A DNA stretch of 8,511 bases, taken from positions 1 through 8,511 of the forward strand of contig JAEZDS010000216.1 of assembly GCA_023433205.1 (NCBI GenBank). The letters run 5' to 3'. The notes under the pieces were generated by a model. That model was not told the DNA's origin. It searched no databases and was given only the letters and a program-made list of their open reading frames with translations. Shown piece by piece: positions 1-5,634 of the stretch. The stretch is from Bacteroidota bacterium. Lineage in GTDB: Bacteria > Bacteroidota > Bacteroidia > B-17B0 > Aurantibacillaceae. Each line of letters begins with the position of its first letter. Position 1 is the stretch's first letter. The translations under genes were made by a program, and so were the position numbers.

Positions 1-2
1 GG

Positions 3-182
3 CCTTATGCTGAACTTTACAAAGCATACGCGCAGTTGAGAGAATACATGAACAAACTCGCTATAAAACAAGGTGGCCCCATGCGTGAGTATTATATTAC
101 TGATCCACGTGAGCAACCAGATCCCCGTAAATGGCGAACACTACTGCTGATGCCCGTGCGCGCGCCTGGTGCAGGTAAATAA
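3..182 (+). CDS. GyrI-like / AraC effector-binding domain protein, C-terminal fragment
   Basis: This is a partial gene: only the last 59 residues are in the window, ending at TAA 180-182, and the start lies upstream. The visible part runs from PYAELYKAYAQLREYMNKL to a core around GGPMREYYITDP followed by PDPRKWRTLLLMPV. That pattern (helix, then 'G-P-x-R-E-x-Y-x-T-D-P', then a short gap and a hydrophobic strand ending in 'PV') is the usual C-terminus of the GyrI-like small-molecule-binding domain, also called the AraC effector-binding domain. In Bacteroidota this domain often follows an N-terminal SRPBCC domain in one protein of about 330-350 residues. The missing N-terminus could therefore be SRPBCC, an HTH domain or nothing; this cannot be decided here. 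Domain identity is fairly sure; the ligand is unknown. A terminator-like hairpin follows the stop immediately. Confidence 0.7.
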   Translation, partial: PYAELYKAYAQLREYMNKLAIKQGGPMREYYITDPREQPDPRKWRTLLLMPVRAPGAGK

Positions 183-183
183 T

Positions 184-219
184 TGTTGTCTTTTGGTAAA
201 GACAACACCTGCTTTTTTT
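184..219 (+). terminator. Intrinsic terminator after the GyrI-like gene
   Basis: A perfect 10-bp stem (TGTTGTCTTT at 184-193, AAAGACAACA at 198-207) with a 4-nt loop (TGGT) is followed, after CCTGC, by seven T residues at 213-219. It begins 2 nt after the TAA of the upstream gene. The 5-nt gap between stem and T-run is longer than ideal, but the perfect stem, the T-run and the position make a terminator the natural reading. It also argues against the TTG codons at 183 and 186 as starts of the next gene, because they would sit inside the hairpin. Confidence 0.65.
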
Positions 220-233
220 CGCATCTTTATAAT

Positions 234-968
234 GTGAAGAATTACCTGGCTCTACAGATCTATCGCAGCGCTTTTTACCCGTTTTTATTTATCTGCTTTT
301 TATGGCTGGTATTTTTGCTGCAGCACAGTGTAAATAGCAGGCTGCTTGGTTTTGGCATCCTGCCTCGCACACTGGAGGGAATGCCTGGAATAATCACATC
401 GGTTTTTGTACACGGCGATCTTGATCATTTGGTTTCGAACTCCTTTCCTATTCTGGTGCTGGGCATGATGCTTTTTTATTTTTATCGGAAACTGGCTCCC
501 GCTGTTAGTCTGTGGATCTGGCTCATCAGCGGTTTGTGGCTCTGGGTAGGCGGAAGAAACAGCGATACACACCCAATGCATCACATAGGAGCAAGTACAC
601 TGATATACGGACTGGCAAGTTTCCTCTTTTTTAGCGGCATCTTTCGAAGGCATCGCCAGCTTATGGTGGTATCGCTGCTGGTAGTGTTTCTTTATGGAAG
701 TATTACCTGGGGCATTCTACCTTTAAAACCTGGCATCAGCTGGGAAGGGCATTTGTTTGGTGCCATTGCCGGATTACTGGTCGCTTTTCATTACAGATTT
801 GAGGGTCCGCAGCGAAAGGTGTACGACTGGGAGCTTGAAGAGGAAGACTCTGAAGTAGATGATCCTGGCGAAGAGCATCCAAAACAACCGGCCAGCAACG
901 AAACTGCTATTCGTTACATCTACCGTGAGAACAAGGATGGAGATGATAAAACACAAGGCCCTGGGTGA
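234..968 (+). CDS. Rhomboid family intramembrane serine protease
   Basis: Rhomboids cleave transmembrane substrates within the inner membrane using a Ser-His dyad; the substrate here is unknown. From the chosen GTG the protein has 244 residues. Counting from that start, the first membrane helix covers about residues 11-31. The HGDLDHLVSNS motif follows at about 60-70, with the first-loop H/N residues typical of the family. The catalytic serine lies in HHIGASTLIYGLASF (Ser121), and the catalytic His is in WEGHLFGAIAG (His173). The serine motif is G-A-S-T rather than the usual GxSG. After the last helix comes a cytosolic-type tail of about 55 residues, rich in Glu and Asp (ELEEEDSEVDDPGEEH). 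Start choice: no ATG precedes the first helix. TTG 183 would keep the frame open (261 residues) but lies at a terminator hairpin, whereas GTG 234 gives the short N-terminus usual for the family. Family assignment is confident; the start is less so. Confidence 0.88.
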   Translation: MKNYLALQIYRSAFYPFLFICFLWLVFLLQHSVNSRLLGFGILPRTLEGMPGIITSVFVHGDLDHLVSNSFPILVLGMMLFYFYRKLAPAVSLWIWLISGLWLWVGGRNSDTHPMHHIGASTLIYGLASFLFFSGIFRRHRQLMVVSLLVVFLYGSITWGILPLKPGISWEGHLFGAIAGLLVAFHYRFEGPQRKVYDWELEEEDSEVDDPGEEHPKQPASNETAIRYIYRENKDGDDKTQGPG

Positions 969-986
969 GAACAGCGGCCCTGTTTT
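968..986 (+). terminator. Possible weak terminator after the rhomboid gene
   Basis: The stop codon of the rhomboid gene runs into AGAACAG (968-974), loop CGGCC (975-979), CTGTTTT (980-986). This is a 7-bp stem with one G-T pair, in which the T-run forms the 3' arm. The stem is AT-rich and short, so it may be fortuitous. Confidence 0.25.
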
Positions 987-1029
987 GCTAACGGTGTTTA
1001 TGACCTTCCAAGAGTACTAAACAAATCCT

Positions 1030-1037
1030 TAATTTTG
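1030..1037 (+). promoter_or_regulatory. Bacteroidota-type -7 element (TAATTTTG) before the SRPBCC gene
   Basis: TAATTTTG matches the TAnnTTTG -7 consensus of the Bacteroidota primary sigma factor exactly and ends 19 nt before the ATG at 1057. That would give a leader of roughly 12-15 nt. No TTG is found at the expected distance for a -33 element, so the call rests on one half only. Confidence 0.4.
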
Positions 1038-1056
1038 AAAATATAAACCCATCAAA

Positions 1057-1593
1057 ATGAAAAAAGTCTTTTATGGTATCATAATTCTGGTTGTTCTTTA
1101 TTTTGTGCTGGCTTTGTTCGGGCCCACTGAGGTGAAGGTTGAACGAAGTATTGTGATAAACGCTCCTCCGGCCCTGGTAAATGAGCGCCTTGGTGATCTT
1201 AATTATTTTCACGAGCAGTGGAGTCCGTGGACGGAGCTGGATCCTGCAATGAAATATTCTTTAAGTGGGGAGGCCGGTATGCCGGGGCACAGTTATAAAT
1301 GGAGTGGGAATAAGGAGGTAGGAACGGGGGAGCTGATCATTATACGCCATAATGCCGATTCACTGGTGCAAACACTGCGCTTTGATGACCAGGGTGATGC
1401 AATGGCCTATTACCTTGTTAACGGCGAGGGAAGCAACACCCGTGTAACCTGGGGCATGTATTTTGAAGTGGGATATATGTACCGCACGCCGATGCTGTTT
1501 ATGGATATGAATGAACTGATAGGCAGAGATTATGAGAAGGGGCTGATGAGATTTAAGCAGGCTGTGGAGAAAGAGAATACTTCAGGTGTATAA
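1057..1593 (+). CDS. Membrane-anchored SRPBCC (START/polyketide cyclase-like) protein
   Basis: This 178-residue protein has one N-terminal membrane helix (residues about 4-22, KKVFYGIIILVVLYFVLALF) followed by a single SRPBCC domain. Recognisable parts are KVERSIVINAPPALVNERLGDL (27-48), where 'V-x-R-S-I-x-I-x-A-P' opens the first strand and helix, and HEQWSPWTELDPAMK (52-66) with the family's WSPW. Later come SYKWSGN and VGTGEL (79-92), NTRVTWGMYFEVG (127-139), and the long C-terminal helix ending DYEKGLMRFKQAVEKE. SRPBCC domains bind hydrophobic ligands in a deep cavity; the ligand here cannot be told. Many Bacteroidota relatives carry a GyrI-like domain after this one; here the reading frame stops without it. 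The ATG is preceded by an A-rich stretch and no Shine-Dalgarno. The gene converges on the Nnr gene with 9 bp between stops and no convincing terminator. Confidence 0.85.
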   Translation: MKKVFYGIIILVVLYFVLALFGPTEVKVERSIVINAPPALVNERLGDLNYFHEQWSPWTELDPAMKYSLSGEAGMPGHSYKWSGNKEVGTGELIIIRHNADSLVQTLRFDDQGDAMAYYLVNGEGSNTRVTWGMYFEVGYMYRTPMLFMDMNELIGRDYEKGLMRFKQAVEKENTSGV

Positions 1594-1602
1594 CATAAAC
1601 AG

Positions 1603-3114
1603 TTATTGTTGCAGCATCTTAAATGCGGCCGGTAACTTTTTAATAACATCACTGGCCAGAATGCCCTCCAATCCCATTTCCTCAGCGCAGAGATCGGCGG
1701 CCAGGCCATGGATGTAAACCCCTATAAGTGCCGACTGCGGCGCATTGTAGCCCGAGGACAGAAGTCCAAGTAGGATTCCTGTAAGTACGTCTCCGCTGCC
1801 TCCCTTTGCCAGACCAGGGTTCCCGCTGCTGTTAAAGAACAGGTTTCCATCTGGCATGGCTATGGCTGTGTGCGCACCCTTTAATATTGTTATACAATTG
1901 TAACGCAAAGAAAATTGTTGCAGTGCCGAAAGTCTGGCCATGTCGTCTTCCTGGTCGCCACTTAATTTTTTGAATTCGCCGGGATGTGGGGTAATTATAC
2001 AGTTGGCCGGTAAAAACTCAAGCCAGGTCTTATTCTCTGAAAGTATGTTCAGGGCGTCGGCATCAAGCACCAGTTTCCGTACCCCGTGCTGTAGAATTTT
2101 TTTCAGGGTCATGGCTGTTTCTTCATGGGTGCCGGTACCCGGACCAAATGCCAGTGCTGAATAATTTTCTGGTTTTTCGATACTGCTGATATGGTGGGGA
2201 TTTTCGTCGGCGCTGCTCATGGCTTCCGGCAGTCTTTGTAGGAGGGTTTGTATTGTGGTTGCTGTGCTATGAACTGTAAGCAAACCTGCGCCGCTTCTGA
2301 GCGTTGCTTCGGCCGCCATAATCGCTGCGCCTGACTTGCCGCTGCTTCCCGCCATCAGAAGGGCATGTCCGTAATTACCCTTATGCGAAAATTTTGGACG
2401 TTTTTTTATCAGCGTCTTGATATCAGCAGCAGTAACGAAATATTTATCGGTATCGGCCTCGTTTATTGCCTTCTCACTGAGGTTTATATCCAGCAGCTCA
2501 AATTCAGGAACGTGCTTTGCATTTTCAGGAAGCATAAATGCGAGCTTGGGCAATTGAAATGAGAGTGTGAGTGAGGAAAGAATGATTGACTGTCCTTCCT
2601 GTGCGCCATCGGTTTTTAATCCGCTTGGCACGTCAACACTTATTATCCTTGAATAATGTTTGTTGATAAATTCGATGGTATCCTTCAGCAGATCTTTTGG
2701 CGCAGCGTTTATGCCCGTTCCAAGTAAGGCGTCAACAGCAACAGCATGATGATTGCCGGAAAAGTCAGGGAGATCTTTGAAACTTTTTATTTCACTGATG
2801 ACCTCTGGACTGGTTTTATTTAAGCGCTGATAGTTTTTTTCTGCATCCCCGCTGAACTTAGGCCGGAAATGAATGATGTAAACTTTACAGTTATAGTTTT
2901 GTTCACTCAACAGTCTTGCAATGGCCAACCCGTCACCGCCATTGTTGCCTTTTCCGCAGAAGATGTGAATTGGTGTTCGTGCATGAACAAGTGCCGCAAT
3001 TCTGTCTGCGCATTTTCTGGCTGCCCTCTCCATCAGTTCAATCGATGCAATCGGCTCACTGATGATGGTTGCTTCGTCAACTGTCCTGATCTGTTCGGCG
3101 GTTAGAATTTTCAT
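1603..3114 (-). CDS. nnr: Bifunctional NAD(P)H-hydrate epimerase / ADP-dependent NAD(P)H-hydrate dehydratase
   Basis: This cytosolic metabolite-repair enzyme of 503 residues restores NAD(P)H from its hydrated damage product NAD(P)HX. The N-terminal YjeF_N domain (about 1-215) interconverts the R and S epimers; the C-terminal ribokinase-like domain (about 225-503) dehydrates the S form at the expense of ADP or ATP. Epimerase signatures are GKGNNGGDG (54-62), DALLGTG (128-134) and DVPSG (161-165). Dehydratase signatures are HKGNYGHALLMAGS (244-257), GPGTG (324-328), DADALN (351-356), PHPGE (376-380), KGAHT (412-416) and GNPGLAKGGSGDVLTG (431-446), which holds the catalytic Asp442. Length and domain order match the fused form common in bacteria. 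The start chosen is MKILTAEQIRTVDEATI; the frame stays open 21 codons further upstream (to 3177), but that stretch does not look like family sequence. All expected motifs are intact. Confidence 0.95.
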   Translation of the reverse strand: MKILTAEQIRTVDEATIISEPIASIELMERAARKCADRIAALVHARTPIHIFCGKGNNGGDGLAIARLLSEQNYNCKVYIIHFRPKFSGDAEKNYQRLNKTSPEVISEIKSFKDLPDFSGNHHAVAVDALLGTGINAAPKDLLKDTIEFINKHYSRIISVDVPSGLKTDGAQEGQSIILSSLTLSFQLPKLAFMLPENAKHVPEFELLDINLSEKAINEADTDKYFVTAADIKTLIKKRPKFSHKGNYGHALLMAGSSGKSGAAIMAAEATLRSGAGLLTVHSTATTIQTLLQRLPEAMSSADENPHHISSIEKPENYSALAFGPGTGTHEETAMTLKKILQHGVRKLVLDADALNILSENKTWLEFLPANCIITPHPGEFKKLSGDQEDDMARLSALQQFSLRYNCITILKGAHTAIAMPDGNLFFNSSGNPGLAKGGSGDVLTGILLGLLSSGYNAPQSALIGVYIHGLAADLCAEEMGLEGILASDVIKKLPAAFKMLQQ

Positions 3115-3257
3115 CTGATAAAAGTAAAGAATTAGCTGTCGGGATGCTGTATTGCTGCCAATAATATCCCGTGACAAAAGGAACTGTACTTTGGGTCTAA
3201 GTAAACTTTGAGGCTACCGACGAAAATTTGAAGCTCCAACTCCCTCTAACCGCAACG

Positions 3258-3278
3258 ACAAAGAGTACTAGTCTTTGT
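3258..3278. repeat. Inverted repeat 1 (ACAAAGA/TCTTTGT)
   Basis: Perfect 7-bp arms ACAAAGA (3258-3264) and TCTTTGT (3272-3278) flank a 7-nt centre. The right arm continues into GTCTTTTC, giving the 'CTTTGTGTCTTT' wording common in degenerate intergenic repeats of many bacteria. Confidence 0.55.
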
Positions 3279-3286
3279 GTCTTTTC

Positions 3287-3307
3287 AAATTGAGCGCAGC
3301 TCAATTT
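3287..3307. repeat. Inverted repeat 2, perfect 9-bp arms, 3-nt loop
   Basis: AAATTGAGC (3287-3295), loop GCA, GCTCAATTT (3299-3307). This is the most perfect palindrome in the gene-free segment. There is no T-run after it on either strand, so it is not an obvious terminator. It interrupts the sequence between CTTTGTGTCTTT (3273-3284) and TGTGCCTTTT (3312-3321), words that would sit closer together in an uninterrupted repeat. Confidence 0.65.
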
Positions 3308-3313
3308 CCCCTG

Positions 3314-3410
3314 TGCCTTTTACCCTGCTTGTTTAAAGCGTTGCGCCTTTGCATAACCTCTGCTGCTCTGCGCCTGTTCCGGCGAAGGCCGGGAGTTTAT
3401 GCCTTTTACC
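3314..3410. repeat. Direct repeat TGCCTTTTACC, two copies
   Basis: The 11-mer TGCCTTTTACC occurs exactly at 3314-3324 and again at 3400-3410, each followed by (C)TGC. An inverted relative of its TTTTACCTGC part occurs at 3424-3434. Between the copies lie TTGCGCCTTTGCATAACC and CTCTGCTGCTCTGCG, which read like eroded copies of TTTGCG/CTCTGCG-type intergenic repeats. Confidence 0.5.
3377..3394. repeat. Inverted repeat 3, GC-rich hairpin
   Basis: TTCCGGC (3377-3383), loop GAAG, GCCGGGA (3388-3394): a 7-bp stem with one G-T pair. It is the most GC-rich hairpin of the cluster and resembles REP-like palindromes; no T-run follows on either strand. Confidence 0.5.
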
Positions 3411-3434
3411 TGCAGGTTTCATTCTGCAGTAAAA
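3404..3434. repeat. Inverted repeat 4 (TTTTACCTGCAG/CTGCAGTAAAA)
   Basis: The left arm at 3404-3415 and right arm at 3424-3434 pair over 11 bp with one bulged C and an 8-nt loop (GTTTCATT). Its left arm is also part of the second copy of the TGCCTTTTACC direct repeat. Confidence 0.55.
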
Positions 3435-3448
3435 CCCTAACAATTCCG

Positions 3449-3468
3449 GGCTTAATTGAATTCAAGCC
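3449..3468. repeat. Inverted repeat 5 (GGCTT/AAGCC) with an inner palindrome
   Basis: GGCTT (3449-3453) and AAGCC (3464-3468) enclose an AT-rich centre that contains GAATTC. It is the hairpin nearest the 3' end of the small minus-strand gene at 3496. It could mark the end of that transcript, although the minus strand shows no T-run after it. Confidence 0.4.
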
Positions 3469-3495
3469 AGAACATGCAACATAAGACAATAAAAA

Positions 3496-3612
3496 TCAAC
3501 AGTCATCGCAATGGCCTCCCCCTTGTTTCTTTTTTTTCCTGAAAACAAATCTCCTGAGCAGGAATACAACTGCCCCTGCAAGACAAAACCATATCAAAAT
3601 CTTTTCAGTCAT
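3496..3612 (-). CDS. 38-residue Cys-rich single-span membrane protein (FeoB-associated-like)
   Basis: The protein has three parts: an N-terminal hydrophobic helix (residues about 5-24, ILIWFCLAGAVVFLLRRFVF), a basic stretch RKKKK (25-29), and a tail GGGHCDDC with a C-x-x-C pair at 35 and 38. This plan (one membrane span, lysine cluster, glycine then cysteines at the very end) is that of the small 'FeoB-associated Cys-rich membrane proteins' and similar short Bacteroidota proteins. The tail could bind a metal or be redox-active, probably on the cytoplasmic side given the lysines; both are inference. Its ATG (3612-3610) shares one base with the TAA (3614-3612) of the hydrolase gene, so translation is probably coupled and the two share an mRNA. 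Its shortness makes it easy to miss. The family name is a resemblance by architecture only. Confidence 0.72.
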   Translation of the reverse strand: MTEKILIWFCLAGAVVFLLRRFVFRKKKKQGGGHCDDC

Positions 3613-5492
3613 TACTTTTCAAGAATGGGAAGGATCAGCATCGAAGGTTTTGAAACATTGTGGTGCAGGGTAATGGTGCAGGGCACGGCATCCTTTTTTT
3701 CACTTTGGTAAATATTGGTGAAGCGTTGTGGATTCATATCAAACAGCGGATACCAGCTGCTCTGGATCTGCACCATCAAACGGTGTCCTTTTTTGAAGGT
3801 GTGAGCAACATCGGGCAGCGTGAATTTAACCGTTGTTTTTTGTCCTGGAATAAAGGATTCTGGTTTTTCGAAGCTGTTACGGTATTTTCCACGCATAATT
3901 TCACCACGCACCAGCATCTGGTAGCCGTCCAATATCCTGTTGCTGTCTGCGCCTTTGCAGCACACATCATTTTGATAGTTAAAGTCATCAGGAAAAACGT
4001 CTATGATCTTCACTACAAAATCGGCGTCAGTGCAACTTATGCTAACCTGAAGCTGAGCTTCAACGGGCCCGGCAAGCGTAAGGTCAGAGGAAAAGATCTC
4101 TGTTGAAAATTCCAGCACATCGGGCCGGCGAGCAGCAAAACGCTGGTCTTCTATCATGTATTCGCGATTTCGTTTTAGGGGGATGTCGCCGGCAAAAGGC
4201 ACTGGATTGTGTGGGTCGCTTACGTATCGGCTGACGCCGGCGTTCTTTGAAGGCTTCTCGAAACCGGCTGTCTCATTTGGTGAAAAGTAAAGCGCCACAG
4301 TTTTTGTACCGGCCGGCGGCCAATGTGTAAAAGTTTGCCAGGAGTTTTGACCTGTAAAAAATACGGTTGCTTCTGCAGGTTCTTTATTTACATCCTTGTT
4401 TCGAAGATGTTTCTCAAAAAAAGGGACTTCCACTTCATCCTGAAAGAAGTCGGAGGTTGCGGCCCCAAATCGTACGGGACCCAGATGCGTGCCTTCTGCG
4501 CGGTGCCAGCCCCCGTGATACCAGGGTCCCATCACAATTTTATTTTCGGTGGCCGGTGATTGTTTTTCAATCGCCTTGTAAAGATTCCAGGCGCCGAAAA
4601 GATCTTCGGCATCAAACAAACCACCCACTACGAGCACGGCGGGTTTCACATTTGTGCAGGCCCTTCTTGCGTCGCGGGCCTTCCACCAGTCATCATAGTC
4701 AGGATGCTGAAGCAGCTGGCTCCAGAATGGGATTGAATCTTTCAGTAAGGCACTGTGCTCCTTAATTCCTCCTGTCTGAAGGTGAAAGTTGTAGATGTCA
4801 GATTGTGGAAACACAAAAGAACTTGCACCTGAAGTCCCCGGAGCCGTGCGCGGCTTGCCAAAACCAGAATAAAACCTGAAAGCATCGTGCAGCGCAAACG
4901 CGCCGTTGTGGTGAAAGTCGTCGCCAATAAACCAGTCGGTTACCGGTGCCTGCGGACTAACTGCCTTCAGAGCAGGATGGTCACACAAAGCGGCCATGGT
5001 GCTGTAAAATCCGGGATAGGAGATCCCGAAAACTCCCACATTGCCATTGTTGTTCTTTACATTTTTGATCAGCCAGTCAATTGTATCATAAGTGTCAGAA
5101 GATTCATCGGTTTCTTTATCTTTTTTTGCCCGATTGTGCGGGCGTACATCTACAAATTCCCCCTCACTCATGTACTTGCCGCGTACATCCTGCATCACAA
5201 TTATGTAGTTTCTAGCAAGATACTTTTTCCAGTGCGTAAGGTATAAACGGGGGCTAAAAACCCCGGCCCCGTATGGCGCTACCGAATAAGGCGTGCGCAT
5301 CATCAAAACCGGATGCGTTCCTGTCTGATCTTTCGGAGAATAAATGGTGGTAAATAATTTTACGCCGTCGCGCATTGCAATTCTGGTCTCTGTTTTTTGG
5401 TAATTGGCTCTTACCCAGGCACTGTCTGTTTCCTGTGCCATTAATAGTGCTGGGCAGAGCAGTACCAGCAGCAGTTTAAAACGTTTTTTCAT
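3612..5492 (-). CDS. Exported CocE/NonD family hydrolase (peptidase S15-like, alpha/beta fold)
   Basis: This 626-residue protein starts with a signal peptide (KKRF basic end, LLLVLLCPALLMA core, likely cut after Ala19 before QETDS), so it acts in the periplasm or outside. Relatives hydrolyse esters or amides: cocaine esterase, alpha-amino-acid ester hydrolase, glutaryl-7-ACA acylase, X-Pro dipeptidyl peptidase. The domain opens with IAMRDGVKLFTTIYSP (38-53) and RTPYS. The nucleophile is Ser158 in GISYPG, with Tyr159 in the position that helps form the oxyanion hole. The likely acid is Asp294 in VGGLFDAEDLFG, and the likely base His326 in MGPWYHGGWH. A C-terminal beta-sandwich (about 390-620) with IPGQKTTVKFTLPDVAHTFKKGHRL is typical of the family. 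Length matches alpha-amino-acid ester hydrolases. The start MKKRFK was chosen because it begins the signal peptide; the frame is open to 5933, but that extension runs into ftsK. The natural substrate is not predictable. A small Cys-rich gene overlaps its stop. Confidence 0.92.
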   Translation of the reverse strand: MKKRFKLLLVLLCPALLMAQETDSAWVRANYQKTETRIAMRDGVKLFTTIYSPKDQTGTHPVLMMRTPYSVAPYGAGVFSPRLYLTHWKKYLARNYIIVMQDVRGKYMSEGEFVDVRPHNRAKKDKETDESSDTYDTIDWLIKNVKNNNGNVGVFGISYPGFYSTMAALCDHPALKAVSPQAPVTDWFIGDDFHHNGAFALHDAFRFYSGFGKPRTAPGTSGASSFVFPQSDIYNFHLQTGGIKEHSALLKDSIPFWSQLLQHPDYDDWWKARDARRACTNVKPAVLVVGGLFDAEDLFGAWNLYKAIEKQSPATENKIVMGPWYHGGWHRAEGTHLGPVRFGAATSDFFQDEVEVPFFEKHLRNKDVNKEPAEATVFFTGQNSWQTFTHWPPAGTKTVALYFSPNETAGFEKPSKNAGVSRYVSDPHNPVPFAGDIPLKRNREYMIEDQRFAARRPDVLEFSTEIFSSDLTLAGPVEAQLQVSISCTDADFVVKIIDVFPDDFNYQNDVCCKGADSNRILDGYQMLVRGEIMRGKYRNSFEKPESFIPGQKTTVKFTLPDVAHTFKKGHRLMVQIQSSWYPLFDMNPQRFTNIYQSEKKDAVPCTITLHHNVSKPSMLILPILEK

Positions 5493-5634
5493 CTGGTGCA
5501 AGGTACAATTCTGCGGCATTTCTACTGAAAGGAAATTTAACAGTCGCAGGAGGACTTTTAATGAACACAACCCGGTTAAAAACATAGATTTTTGGACAGG
5601 GAAGGGGTCACTAAACAGTCTAAATTTAATGTTC
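5493..5634. promoter_or_regulatory. Divergent promoter region between the hydrolase gene and ftsK
   Basis: These 142 bp must serve both genes, which start in opposite directions. No full -33/-7 pair is seen. The AT-rich octamer AAATTTAA occurs twice in the same orientation (5533-5540 and 5622-5629), and ACAGTC lies beside each copy (5540-5545 and 5615-5620). Read on the minus strand, the first gives TAAATTTC about 40 nt before the hydrolase ATG. Read on the plus strand, the second gives TAAATTTA just before the ftsK ATG. Each is close to but not the same as the TAnnTTTG element. Confidence 0.35.

Larger units (their letters stand above)
3115..3495. other. 381-bp gene-free segment, rich in inverted repeats
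   Basis: This lies between two minus-strand genes, downstream of the Cys-rich small gene and upstream of nnr. No protein with recognisable features is encoded on either strand; a 69-codon plus-strand frame at 3275-3484 is built from repeat words and is not credible. The part at 3115-3250 should hold the nnr promoter, but only partial -7 matches are seen (for example TACTTTTA on the minus strand at 3126-3119, too close to the ATG). The part at 3258-3468 carries five inverted repeats in a row, described separately. Confidence 0.7.

Noticed and set aside
183..233. TTG start at 183 giving a 261-residue rhomboid
   Set aside because: The codon abuts the previous stop and the next 36 nt form a terminator hairpin with a T-run; the encoded residues do not resemble a rhomboid N-terminus.
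1590..1606. Hairpin ATAAC/GTTAT as a bidirectional terminator
   Set aside because: The stem is only 5 bp of mostly A-T pairs, and no T-run follows in either direction.
3115..3177. 21-residue N-terminal extension of the Nnr protein
   Set aside because: Family members begin at the 'MKILTAEQIR' type sequence; the extension has no family similarity and probably covers the promoter region.
3377..3394. GC-rich hairpin as an intrinsic terminator for the minus-strand operon
   Set aside because: There is no T-run after the stem on the minus strand and it lies about 100 bp past the last stop; it is better described as a repeat.
3258..3468. CRISPR array or integron-type attachment site
   Set aside because: The inverted repeats differ from one another, spacing is irregular, and no cas or integrase gene is nearby.
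3275..3484. 69-codon plus-strand frame in the gene-free segment
   Set aside because: It runs through inverted and direct repeats, has no recognisable domain, and its composition follows the repeat words rather than coding bias.
3660..4106. Long plus-strand frame (148 codons) antisense to the hydrolase, and similar antisense frames inside ftsK and nnr
   Set aside because: They lie fully opposite genes with clear family motifs and show no motifs of their own.
5404..5634. 77-residue N-terminal extension of FtsK
   Set aside because: It overlaps the hydrolase signal-peptide region on the other strand and does not look like an FtsK N-terminus.
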